This document shows, piece by piece, positions 25,736 to 34,129 of a DNA stretch of 64,000 bases. Numbering within the stretch: position 1 is the first letter of the stretch; each line of letters starts with the position of its first letter. Position numbers and translations under genes: made by a program. The notes below the pieces were generated by a model, which did no database searches, was not told the origin of the DNA, and saw only the letters and a program-made list of their open reading frames with translations. Source of the DNA: Chlorocebus sabaeus (lineage: Eukaryota > Chordata > Mammalia > Primates > Cercopithecidae); the NCBI RefSeq assembly GCF_047675955.1, contig NC_132904.1, positions 82,713,447 through 82,777,446 on the forward strand. Direction: 5' to 3'.

Positions 25736-26320
25736 GAGAGGCGATGAAAGGTAACCCAAACGCGGGAGGGAAGGTGGACAAGAAAGCCAGGAACGGATGG
25801 GAGAAGCAGCTCGTGGAGCAAAGGAAGTGGGGGATCACTTCAAGGGAGGCAGCCCGGAGGGATAACAGGGATTTGGGTGCAAGGAACCAGGCGTTTGCGG
25901 AAACCCGAAGAAGGCTGATGAAGAAACAATGGGGCTGGGCAGACGCTCAGGCGAGGGCGACAAGGCGGCACCGGACGGGTGGGAAGAGAGAGCAGAAGGC
26001 TGCAGTGGAGACGGGTAGGGGGTGAGAAGCCAGGTGGGGAGGCAAGTTGGTTCGGTATGATGGGGTGTGGTAGCGCACCGGACAGGAGGCGAGGGTCCCC
26101 TAGGAATAGGGAGGGGACTGGCTTGTCAGATTTTGAGACGGGGAGCGGAGGCCGTGAAGGCAGGTGTGATGGAAGCAAAAGAACACAGCCCAACGGGCAC
26201 AGGACCCGCCGTGCCAGGAAGACGCAGGGAGGGAAGAGGCAGCAGACGGGAGAAAGAAAAGAGAGGGAGACAAGGACGCGGGTCGCGCGGGCGCCTGGGA
26301 GGGGGGCCGCGGTCGGCTTC

Positions 26321-26326
26321 ACTCAC
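26321..26326 (-). other. PICALM: Splice donor of PICALM exon 1
   Basis: On the minus strand the last coding base T is followed by GTGAGT, a near-consensus 5' splice site. The reading frame and known protein both end here, so intron 1 starts at 26326 and runs leftward. Confidence 0.95.
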
Positions 26327-26456
26327 AGTCCAGGTGCTTTTTCTTGGGCCCCATGATCTCGTGGGTCGTGGCCTTGCATACTGTCTTGGATACGGCAGAG
26401 CCCGTGACACTGTGCTGGGCGGCAGTGATTCGGTCCGTCAGGCTCTGGCCGGACAT
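26327..26456 (-). CDS. PICALM: PICALM exon 1, coding part (residues 1-43 plus first base of codon 44)
   Basis: PICALM/CALM is a clathrin-assembly adaptor. It binds PI(4,5)P2, clathrin and AP-2 at the plasma membrane, controls coated-pit size and sorts small R-SNAREs. The minus strand reads MSGQSLTDRITAAQHSV..., continuing to ...EIMGPKKKHLD, which I recognise as the PICALM N-terminus. It covers the N-terminal amphipathic helix and start of the ANTH domain. K28, K38, K40 and H41, reported as phosphoinositide ligands in CALM, are all here. The ATG is at 26456-26454, with G at -3 and no other ATG upstream in the leader. The coding segment is 43 codons plus one base and ends at a GTGAGT donor (26326-26321), splitting the next codon (Tyr in PICALM). 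The paralogue SNAP91 (AP180) differs at its start, so identity is secure. The rest of the gene lies left of the window. Confidence 0.97.
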
Positions 26457-26527
26457 CTCTGCAGTTCCTCCACCACCCCACCCGCTCAGCAGCCGGCGGG
26501 GACTGGGACCCCCAAGAGCCGGAGGGT

Positions 26528-26556
26528 CCCCACCCCCCACCGCACCCCCTACCCCC
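26528..26556 (-). promoter_or_regulatory. PICALM: G-quadruplex motif in the PICALM leader
   Basis: On the minus strand there are four G runs of 5, 5, 6 and 4, separated by loops of 2, 6 and 1 nt. It lies 72-100 nt upstream of the start codon, so it would be present in the mRNA if transcription starts farther upstream. The complement is a candidate i-motif. Confidence 0.7.
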
Positions 26557-26729
26557 ACCGGCTCCTTCCCCGCCTGCCGGCCTGGGGCGCGGTTCGGGGC
26601 CGCGCGCTGCCACCCAGTCCAGAGAGAACCGGCTTGTATCACCCGCGGAGTCGGACAAGATGTCGGGCACTCCCTTGCCCCCGCCTCAGTTCAGCCCACC
26701 CCTTCCCTGGTCAGCTGGAGCCGGGCAGG

Positions 26730-26735
26730 GTAAGA
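26730..26735 (+). other. Candidate splice donor on the antisense (divergent) strand
   Basis: The plus strand reads CAGG then GTAAGA, close to the consensus donor, inside the promoter. It could end the first exon of a divergent transcript or be chance in GC-rich DNA. Short plus-strand ORFs start at 26660 and 26757 but look non-conserved and low in complexity. Confidence 0.3.
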
Positions 26736-26753
26736 GGGACAGGCAGCTGCAGG

Positions 26754-26764
26754 AAAATGGCGGC
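26754..26764 (+). promoter_or_regulatory. YY1-like motif AAAATGGCGGC
   Basis: Matches the extended YY1 site often found close to CpG-island start sites. Its orientation follows the plus strand, opposite to PICALM, so it could mark a divergent start or simply act in either orientation. Confidence 0.55.
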
Positions 26765-26802
26765 GCCAGGCTCCTCCTCGGAGCTTTCCGGGCTGCCCCC
26801 GG

Positions 26803-26812
26803 GTCACGTGAC
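26803..26812. promoter_or_regulatory. Palindromic E-box GTCACGTGAC (proximal)
   Basis: A perfect 10-bp palindrome 347 bp upstream of the start codon. It matches the core of the CLEAR element bound by TFEB, TFE3 and MITF, and is also a good USF/MAX-type E-box. An identical copy lies at 26987. Binding is inferred; CpG methylation would affect it. Confidence 0.7.
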
Positions 26813-26822
26813 TTGGACACCG

Positions 26823-26867
26823 CCCCTCCTCCCTTCTCCCTCCCCTTTCCCCTTCCCTTTCCTCTTC
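26823..26867 (+). promoter_or_regulatory. 45-nt pure pyrimidine tract
   Basis: Uninterrupted C/T on the plus strand (all purine on the PICALM coding strand) between the two E-boxes. Such tracts can bind poly-pyrimidine/purine factors or form triplexes; no function can be read directly. Confidence 0.6.
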
Positions 26868-26986
26868 GACGCCCGCCCTCCCTCGCTCAACGAGGGAAGA
26901 GCGGGGCGGCGCCCGCGCGTTATGTGATGGAACTCGCCAGGCAGGCGCAACAGGAGGCCCGCCCGAGGGGAGTGCGCAGCCGGCGC

Positions 26987-26996
26987 GTCACGTGAC
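26987..26996. promoter_or_regulatory. Palindromic E-box GTCACGTGAC (distal)
   Basis: Second exact copy of the 10-bp palindrome, 184 bp from the first and inside the same CpG island. Two exact copies so close together are unlikely by chance. Confidence 0.7.
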
Positions 26997-27044
26997 TCTC
27001 CCTGCCAACAGGTCGCCTGAGGCTCGGCCCGCGGGGTCACAGAC

Positions 27045-27060
27045 GGGGGGCGGGGCGGGA
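27045..27060 (+). promoter_or_regulatory. GC box, overlapping SP/KLF sites
   Basis: GGGGGGCGGGGCGGGA contains overlapping GGGCGG cores, typical SP1/KLF binding sequence at the distal edge of the CpG island. Confidence 0.65.
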
Positions 27061-27084
27061 GAGGAATGGCGAGGGCGGCGTGCT

Positions 27085-27097
27085 GGGGGCGGGGCGG
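27085..27097 (+). promoter_or_regulatory. GC box
   Basis: GGGGGCGGGGCGG is a second SP/KLF-type site 40 bp from the previous one. Confidence 0.65.
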
Positions 27098-27129
27098 CAG
27101 GCTTCTCCACTTACCCCCAACTCAAGTGT

Positions 27130-28680
27130 GTCCTCATGTCTGTGGTTGAAACCAAGAGCCTGACAAAGGAGGTGCAGCTGCCGTCACAGCTTCCCCTGAA
27201 GTCGGGGGTATTAGGCCTCTGGCTCCCCGAGCTTTCCTAGCAGAGTCAAGAATGTATTTCTAGACGCCTCCCAAAGCCGCCCTCCTGGCTTAAAGGAGAA
27301 GGTTCCAGGCGGCCTATTTTCTGAACCTGCCAGCAGGCCTCTCTCTACCGTGGAACTATTGAAGCTCTCCTTATTTACTTACCCCAGAAAGGTTTTTTTT
27401 CCCCCCTTTCCTTGAGAGGCTTGGAAATGCCACCTGGTTTTGTTTATCTCTACTCCGAAAACCCGACACGTTGCTGCCATTCTAAATTTAGATACTAGCT
27501 GGCCCGTATTCATTCTCTAGGGTGTGGAATAGGACAGGAAACACATAGCTTCACTGGAATTTGAAAAGGGAAGTAGTAGGATGATGTCAACAGCGATTAG
27601 CTTGACCCTACATGGCTGACTGCTGTGGTGATTAAAGGTCCAGACCATAGAAGGAAGTGAGAGGGGCGGTAAATGGAGAAGTCCTATTCAAATAGTCCAG
27701 ACATCACTGCCTGCCATCTCTCTTGGTTTAGTCTTTCTTTCCTTGGCCTCTTTTCTCTTATTGGGTGAGCCAGATTTCCATGGAAAGACGTTGACACTGC
27801 CCTGTGGACATTTTAAAAGAAGTATTATATCCGGAAATACTATTGAATGAGACCCAGACCATACATAACAAAGCCTTTTTATATGTTATTAGAGCCTCTA
27901 CATTTAACCCAGGGTTAGGGATAAGTTGAAAAATCTCTTGAGTGTTAAGTTACCATGATAGTCACATGTAATCTTGCTAGTTTCAAATGAAATGCTAACA
28001 TTCTCAGAAAGTCTGTGTACACCATCTGCCAGCCAAATCCAAGATACTGTGCTTCAATCTGGTGACTCTCAAAGGATGCAAAGCTGATAGATATTTAACA
28101 TTTTATGTATCATATCAGGAATTTTGTGGTCTCCCATTCCATATTCCCCACACCCCCTCACCCCCCTTTTTTCCCCACTATCGCTGGTGAAATTCTGCAG
28201 CAACATGCTCTTGCCAAGAACACACAGTTCTTAATCCCAGCGGGCTTCATCTTTGTCAAGCCAGCCTCCAATTTCACAAAACTATAATGACTTCCTTCAC
28301 TGTACTGCAATCCATCTGTGGTTTGGTGCCCAGTTTGCTGCCCCATCTCCATTGGGCAGTGGAATTACCAAATTTTCAAGACATGTTATCAGCCATCATT
28401 GCTACTGATCTATGGGTTCCACTGTATAAGTTACTGGTTGGCTTGAGCCTCTGCATTGGTAAACCCCAAACTGAGGTCAACACTAACATGGTCTAGCTAT
28501 CAACAGGTGAATATTTTATCCTTAGGGAAAATGTCAGTCATTCCTAAGTACATAACAGGAAAGTATTACACTGCTACTTTTACCAAATAGGTTCTTTCAG
28601 ATCACTTTTATGACAATAATTGTTGACATGTTTACCCTATTAACAGGCTGCTATTAGAAATCTCATTTTATTTTTTCCAA
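27130..28680. other. Repeat-poor proximal 5' flank
   Basis: About 1.5 kb immediately upstream of the CpG island with no interspersed repeat I can name. A possible location for proximal regulatory DNA. Confidence 0.55.
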
Positions 28681-28690
28681 GTATACATGG

Positions 28691-28917
28691 TAGAAGTTTC
28701 TAACTATGTAAATAATCAGTAATCATTGAAGAGGATTATGTGTAGTTGTGAACTGAAATCTATGGAGAAATTTAGAAGAAGATGGGGAATTGTTCTAAGG
28801 ATAGACATTACTGACCTATTTTGTCTTACATGCTTAAGTGTTCTCTATGTCAATTTCCTTGGTCTCTTCAGGAAATCTCTCTACCTGAAGTTCCACAGAT
28901 GCCAACTCACCATGGCC
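28691..28917 (+). repeat. Local direct duplication, copy 1
   Basis: About 227 bp starting tagaagtttctaactatgta and ending ctcaccatggcc. A similar copy lies 657 bp downstream. It runs into L2 sequence on its right. Confidence 0.85.
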
Positions 28918-29730
28918 AAAACTGAACTTCTCTTGCCCTTGCCCAGCATCCTACATCTTTAATCCATACTGTTCCCTGTATCTGTTAATGGCCTCACCAC
29001 ATGCCCAGAAGCTCCCCTCAGAAAGCTGTGATTCAGAGTTCTCCTTCTGTTTTATTTCCCTCATCAAGCCTAACCTACTCTCAAACACATCCCATCTCTA
29101 ACACCACTTCTGTTGCCTTAGTTCCAGCCTTTATGATCTCTGTTGTACTAGACTATTTTAGTAACTTCTTAGCTGATTCTGTGTCTTTTATACCCTGACT
29201 CTCCAAATCAGATATTTCTGAAACTAAAATGTGATTGTCCTTTCTTTGCTTTAAAATCTGCCATTAGCTCCCCCATCGCTACCCTAAAGGATGAAATTAA
29301 GGACTCTCAACTTGGCATACATGGTTCTTCATGATCTGGCCCCATTTTAGAAGTTTCTAAGTATGTAAATAATCAGTGACCGTTGTAGAGGTTTATGTGT
29401 AATTGTGAAATGAAATATATGGAGCAATTTAGAAGAAGATGGGGAATTAGAGCTAAGAATAGGCATTACTGACCTACTTTATCTTATATACTTAAGTTTT
29501 CTCTGTGTCAGTTTCCTCGGTCTATTCAAGAAATATCTTACCTGAAGTTCCACATATGCCAACTCACATGGCCACCTAAACCTGTTGAGCCTTGTCTCTT
29601 CCCATTCCTCTAAATTCCCCTACCTACCTGCTACTTGTTAAGCCTCATCTCTTCTGATTCCTTTAAATGCACTCCAGCCAGTATCACACTACTTGACATA
29701 CTTGGATGTCATGCTGTTTCACATCCCAAT
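28850..29730 (+). mobile_element. L2 LINE, sense, interrupted
   Basis: L2 3' region phrases in order: 'ggccaaaactgaacttctct', 'aaggatgaaattaaggactc', 'cttcatgatctggccc', then after copy 2 'gcctcatctcttctgatt' and 'ttaaatgcactccag'. Confidence 0.75.
29348..29573 (+). repeat. Local direct duplication, copy 2
   Basis: Starts tagaagtttctaagtatgta and ends actcacatggcc. It is similar to copy 1 throughout, with scattered substitutions and small indels. It interrupts L2 text between 'catgatctggcccc' and 'gagccttgtctcttcccatt'. Confidence 0.85.
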
Positions 29731-29993
29731 AAGCAGTTACTGGTTTCCTTTTGTTACTCATATCTTATATATCCTTCTGTTATCTAATTGTGATTGTGAT
29801 TGACTAATTGCACTAACATGGGGGTGCAGAGATACATCCATGCTAGTGTTATGGTTGATGCAAGGTAGATACACAGTAGATGGTGATTGAGTGAATGAAT
29901 GAGAACGCTTTGAAATCACACATTCAGACACACCATCACTCCAAACCTCTCATTTGATAAAATCTGCCCACTTTTTCACACATATAGCATGTC

Positions 29994-30165
29994 TGCTGGG
30001 CATGGAGGCATAAGCCTATAGTCATAGCTACTTGGGAGGCTGAAGCAGGAGGATTCCTTGAGTCCAGGAGTTTAAGCCTGCAGTGAATTATGATCCTATC
30101 ACTGCATTCCAGCCTGGATGACAGAGCAAAACACTGTCTCTAAAAATAAATAAATAAAGTATGTC
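29994..30165 (+). repeat. Alu-type monomer
   Basis: Single arm with an (aaat)n tail; old. Confidence 0.82.
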
Positions 30166-30204
30166 CATCCCGTAATTATCTGTTTAGCGCATCATCCTTA
30201 TTTA

Positions 30205-30300
30205 GTACCTTCTTAATTAATTTACTCTTTCAAAAAATATGTATTGAACTGTGTGTCAGGCATAGAGGTTCTAAGTGTTAAACACTATTTACAGTGAACC
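30205..30300 (-). mobile_element. L2 fragment
   Basis: Reverse L2 3' end: 'aaatatgtattgaactgtgt', 'gtcaggcatagaggttcta'. Confidence 0.55.
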
Positions 30301-30479
30301 TGTCAGTCCTTTGGAACTAGTCAGTTCTCAACTTGAAGGTCTCTTTGCTTTGATTGTAAAGGAGCAGACCAAAAACAGAAGGAAAAAACTTGAATAACAT
30401 ATTTCCTAGATATTTCTTAGGCTCTTCCAACTAAAAGGTATGTTGTAGAGAGGCAGGGAGTGTTGGGAGAAGGAGCAAG

Positions 30480-31005
30480 TTTTTTTAATGCCTCCTATGT
30501 GCTAGAAACACTACACTTTAAAAATTTAATGCTCATAACAATAACTTCAAAAAATATCATGCCCAAGTATCGTGCCCATCCAATACAAGAAAACAGACAA
30601 GTCTTAGAAATTACTTTTTATTTTTATTTTTTTGAGACAAAATCTCACTCTGTTGCCTAGGCTGGAGTGCAGTGGCGCAATCTCGGCCCACTGCAAGCTC
30701 CGCCTCCTGGGTTCACACCATTCTCCTGCCTCAACCTCCCGACTAGCTGGGACTACAGGCACCCACCCACCACCACACCTGGCTAATTTTTTGTACTTTT
30801 AGTAGAGATGGGGTTTCACCGTGTCAGCCAGAATGGTCTGGATCTCCTCACCTCATGATCTGCCCACCTCAGCCTCCCAAAGTGCTGGGATTACAGGCGT
30901 GAGCCACCGCACCCGGCCAAATCTTAGAAATTGAGTAACTTTCCAAAATCCCACAGATAACTAAGTGGCAGAAGCAAGATTTAAAAAATAATTCTCCTTC
31001 CAATA
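30480..31005 (-). repeat. MIR split by an Alu
   Basis: Reverse MIR text before (tgcctcctatgtgctagaaa, aatgctcataacaataactt) and after (actttccaaaatcccacaga, aactaagtggcag) the inserted Alu at 30612-30918. Confidence 0.75.
30612..30918 (-). repeat. Alu (young AluS/Y type) inside MIR
   Basis: Full-length antisense Alu; target duplication aagtcttagaaatt / aaatcttagaaatt. Confidence 0.95.
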
Positions 31006-31069
31006 CTCTGCCCAGACCCTTTAGCCAGTACTTGAAGCAGCTGCCAATATAGACTAAATTTATTCAACA

Positions 31070-31210
31070 GATAGTTCTTGCCTGCATACTATGTGCCAGG
31101 GTTTTCTAGATGCTAAGATAAAATAATGTGCAAGACAAACAGAGCCTCTGTTCTTAGAGATCTTAGTCTCTAAGTGGTAACAAAGGAGAAAATAGGTAAA
31201 AGTATGCTGC
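31070..31210 (-). mobile_element. L2 fragment
   Basis: Reverse L2: 'catactatgtgccagggttt', 'aataatgtgcaagacaaaca', 'gatcttagtctctaa'. Confidence 0.7.
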
Positions 31211-31503
31211 ACCTGAGGAACCTTAAGTCGTCATCAATGACTAAGAAAGTGGCAAAGGAATATGGAAGAGAAAATTGACCAGAATTTTTACTTTTATTAT
31301 TATACTTTATTATCTAAATTATAATATTTTGATATTAAGCTAACTAAACTGATATGAACACATGGCAAACCCTTCCTTCCTCACCTTTCTGTGTTTACAC
31401 TTCCTGATGCTGCCAGTCAGAGATCATAACTTCACATAACCTCACAAAGGTAAGGACTTTTCTTTGTAGCTAAGTTCCCTTGCTAGAACCTCTAAACAAA
31501 TAA

Positions 31504-31853
31504 AGTCATGTGCCGCATGACATTTCAGTCAACAATACACCACAGATACAGGGGTGGTCCTATAAACTATAATATCCTGTTTTTGCTGTATCTGTTCTAT
31601 GTTTAGATTTATGTTTAGCTACACAAATACCATTTTGTTACAGTTGCTTACAGTATTTAGTACAGTAATGTGTGGTACAGGTTTGTAGGCTAGGAGCAAC
31701 AGACTATAATATATAATCTTGGTGTGTAGTAGGCTATACCATCTAGGCTTCTGTAAGTGCATTCTGTGATGTTCGCAAACCAACAAAATTGCCTAATGAC
31801 ACGTTTCTCAGCACTTCCCCATTGTTATGTGATGTATGACTGTATTCCACTCC
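31504..31853. mobile_element. Tigger-type MITE
   Basis: Left end tcatgtgccgcatgacattt and right end 'ttatgtgatgtatgactgta' are inverted. Interior text 'gtaggctataccatctaggc' and 'acaggtttgtaggctaggag' is typical of a common pogo/Tigger MITE. Confidence 0.75.
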
Positions 31854-31994
31854 CAACTGCAAGAAACTTATTCAGACTCCCAGCATAAGTATTTGTGACA
31901 ATAATAATAATATGTGACTTTGTTGATTACTTACCCTGTTCTAAGCACGTTACATACATTATCTCAGTTACACCCTAAAACTTCATGACCTTAA

Positions 31995-32685
31995 GTGGCA
32001 GAGACAGCAAACTGTGTCCTTTTCCCCTTGAGCACAGAGTTAGACCACATTTCCCAGCCTCCTTTGCAATTAGTTGGGATCTTGTGACTGACTTCTGTCC
32101 CAGAGAATGTGGACAGAAATAATGAAAGCCATTTAAGTCTTGACCCATAAGGCCTCAAAAACCTCCTACACATGCTCCATTTTCTCTTTCTTTCCCTTCT
32201 TACAGGCTGAATGAAGACTTCAGAGAATCTAGAGGAGGTCAATACCACAAAATGTAAGAAGCCTGGGGTCACAGATGAATCCTTGGAGGAATGCTGCCCG
32301 TGAGAACTGCATGACCAGAAACATAAATTATGCTGCCGAGCACGGTGGCTCATGCCTGTAATCCCAGCACTTTAGGAGGCTGAGGCGGTGGATCACCTGA
32401 GGTCAGGAGTTAGAGACCAGCCTGACCAACATGGCGAAACCCTGTCTCTACTAAAAATATAAAAATTAGCCAAGCATGGTGGCATGTGCCTATAATCTCA
32501 GCTACTCAGGAGGCTGAGGCAGAATTGTTTGAACCCTCGGAGGCAGAGGTTGCATTGAGCCAAGATTGTGCCGCTTCACTCTAGCTTGGGCGAAAGAGCA
32601 AAACTCTGTCTCTAAATAAATAAATCCCCTGAGATTTTTGATGCTGTTTGTTACAGTAATCAGCTACCCTACCTAATACACTTCT
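31995..32685 (+). mobile_element. MaLR-type LTR-like element (MLT1-like), split by an Alu
   Basis: Text such as 'catttcccagcctcctttgc', 'cttacaggctgaatgaaga' and the end 'gtttgttacagtaatcagct ... cctaataca' fits MaLR LTRs that end in CTAATACA. The subfamily is not assigned. Confidence 0.5.
32334..32625 (+). repeat. Alu inside the LTR-like element
   Basis: Dimeric Alu with an (aaat)n tail; flanked by 'acataaatta' and 'aataaatcccc'. Confidence 0.94.
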
Positions 32686-33162
32686 TTTCTCTCCATTTTA
32701 CTGATAAAGAAATTAAAGCTTAGGAAAAGTAAGTAACTTGCTTAAGCTTGCTCAGCTGTTAGGTTGGGGAAGTAGGATTAGAGCTCAGGTCTACCTAACT
32801 TTACAGCTGGGCTCTCACTGCTTGTGTTCCTCATGGAACTATTTCATGTACTTCTAAAATTTTCATAAAAATTCCATATGGCCCTTTAGTACAAACTGCT
32901 ACATCTAGCATGGCTACAAAAACAATAATCAGGGTAATCTCCAGCTTCTCTAACAGGTATGAGGCTCTCTTACTATCTTTAACACATTCCTGCCACACTT
33001 TCCTTTCTTTCAGATATATTACTTTAAAAATTTCAAAATAACAATATATTTGGACTTTTTTAGTTATTCAGAGATGATGTCTAGACTGGTTGTTAAATAC
33101 AATCCGTCCCTTGAAAGGGAAAATTAACCAAACTTTGACCCTGAATCATCATAAAAAACTCT

Positions 33163-33450
33163 AATTAGGCATGGTGCAGTGCCTCAACTGTAATTCTGGC
33201 ACTTTGGGAGGCCTCAGTGGTAGGATCACTTGAGTCCAAGAGTTAGAGACCAGCCTAGGCAACATAGTGAGACTCCTTGTCTACCAAAATTTTAAAAACT
33301 TAGCCAAGTGTGGTGGTGTGCAGCTATAATACCAGCTACTTGGGAGACTGAGGCAGGAGGATAGCTTGGGCCAAGGAGCTTGAGGTTATAGTGAGCTAAG
33401 ATTGGGCCACTACACTCCAACTTGGGCAACAGAGTGAGCCCCTGTCTCAA
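33163..33450 (+). repeat. Alu, AluJ-like
   Basis: Old dimeric Alu whose tail has been replaced by a CA repeat. Confidence 0.9.
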
Positions 33451-33458
33451 ACACACAT

Positions 33459-33491
<33 letters not shown>
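33451..33491 (+). repeat. (AC)n microsatellite
   Basis: About 20 dinucleotide units with one 'atgc' interruption near the left end, grown on an Alu tail. Confidence 0.97.
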
Positions 33492-33492
<1 letters not shown>

Positions 33493-33724
33493 CCTCTCTA
33501 TGAAGTAGAACAAAATTAGTACACATGAGATGTTAACATACCTGGGGGCCATTTTTCTCTGTAACCTAAGAGGATGAATCAAGTAAAAATGTGTTAGAAC
33601 ATGCAACATTGAACTACAATGAAATCAGAAGCTTAATGCTAATGTTAATATTGGGATATTGAATTTTGACCAATAGGTATCAGAAAAATGAAGGATATTT
33701 ATTAATTCATTTCAAGTAATGGGA

Positions 33725-33918
33725 GATATACTGGATTTGGAGTCAGACACATTAGATCTTGAACTTAGGTTCAAAACTCTGGGCAAGTTACTCACTTTCT
33801 AATACATAACACAGGGATAATAGTAAATATCTTGCAGATTTCCTGTTAGGGTTAACATAATGTATACAAAAAAACTAGTAAAATGCTTGACACACAGTTG
33901 TCACTCCATAAATGGGAT
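33725..33918 (+). repeat. MIR SINE
   Basis: Good sense MIR: 'ctggatttggagtcagacac', 'ctctgggcaagttactcact', 'aaaatgcttgacacacagtt', 'tccataaatg'. Confidence 0.85.
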
Positions 33919-33921
33919 TAA

Positions 33922-34120
33922 TCAACATTTACCCAGGATTTGCTATGAGCAAAGCACTCTGCTACATTCTCAGGATACAGAGATGACTTAGACAAAATGC
34001 CAACACAGTATGTTAAGTACTATGATAGAGGTGTTGCATACAGTATTAAAAGAACAGAGAAAAAGAACCCTGAATTCTGCTTGGAGCAATCAGTGAGGGT
34101 TTCCCAGGGGCATAAATTGC
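33922..34120 (-). mobile_element. L2 fragment
   Basis: Reverse L2: 'caacatttacccaggatttg', 'gatacagagatgacttagac', 'gtactatgatagaggtgtt'. Confidence 0.8.
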
Positions 34121-34129
34121 CATGTTCTT

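Larger units (their letters stand above)
1..26320 (-). other. PICALM: PICALM intron 1 (partial)
   Basis: All sequence left of the exon 1 donor. None of the reading frames here matches a later PICALM exon. Human PICALM intron 1 is tens of kilobases long, so exon 2 outside the window is expected. Within it I see only repeats and unique AT-rich DNA. Confidence 0.9.
26457..26760 (-). other. PICALM: Presumed PICALM 5' untranslated leader
   Basis: GC-rich sequence just upstream of the start codon within the CpG island. The distal limit is a guess, because no TATA box fixes a start site and dispersed initiation is usual for such promoters. The coding strand has no ATG from here to about 27130, so upstream AUG ORFs are absent. 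The frame in phase with the PICALM ATG has no stop back to at least 26642. A G-quadruplex motif lies at 26528-26556. Confidence 0.6.
25740..27130 (-). promoter_or_regulatory. PICALM: CpG-island promoter of PICALM
   Basis: Base composition changes sharply from AT-rich intron to GC-rich DNA with frequent CpG, densest at about 26265-27105. It surrounds exon 1, contains GC boxes, two palindromic E-boxes and a YY1-like site, and has no obvious TATA box or inserted repeat. This is the expected form of a housekeeping promoter. The part downstream of exon 1 (25740-26320) is purine-rich on the plus strand. Boundaries are by eye. Confidence 0.9.
31895..32822 (-). repeat. MIR split by an LTR-like element and an Alu
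   Basis: Reverse MIR halves: left 'ctgttctaagcacgttacat' to about 31990, right 'ctccattttactgataaaga' from about 32690 to 32822. The 700 bp between is a younger LTR-like insertion that itself holds an Alu. Confidence 0.7.

Noticed and set aside
25840..26322. Minus-strand 160-codon frame just downstream of exon 1
   Set aside because: It lies in intron 1 beyond a clear splice donor, is low in complexity, and has no recognisable domain.
26457..26642. Treating the in-frame upstream stretch as part of the PICALM protein
   Set aside because: Its first start-like codon is GTG, not ATG; the known protein starts at MSGQSL. Kept only as a low-interest finding.
26067..26927. Long plus-strand reading frame (286 codons) across the promoter
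   Set aside because: It starts at GTG, is Gly/Arg/Pro-rich as expected of GC-rich DNA in any frame, overlaps PICALM exon 1 in antisense, and resembles no protein I know.
28105..28496. Two overlapping plus-strand frames that looked like a possible retrocopy
   Set aside because: No homology recognised, no poly-A tail or target duplication, and the frames are short. Left as unclassified flank.
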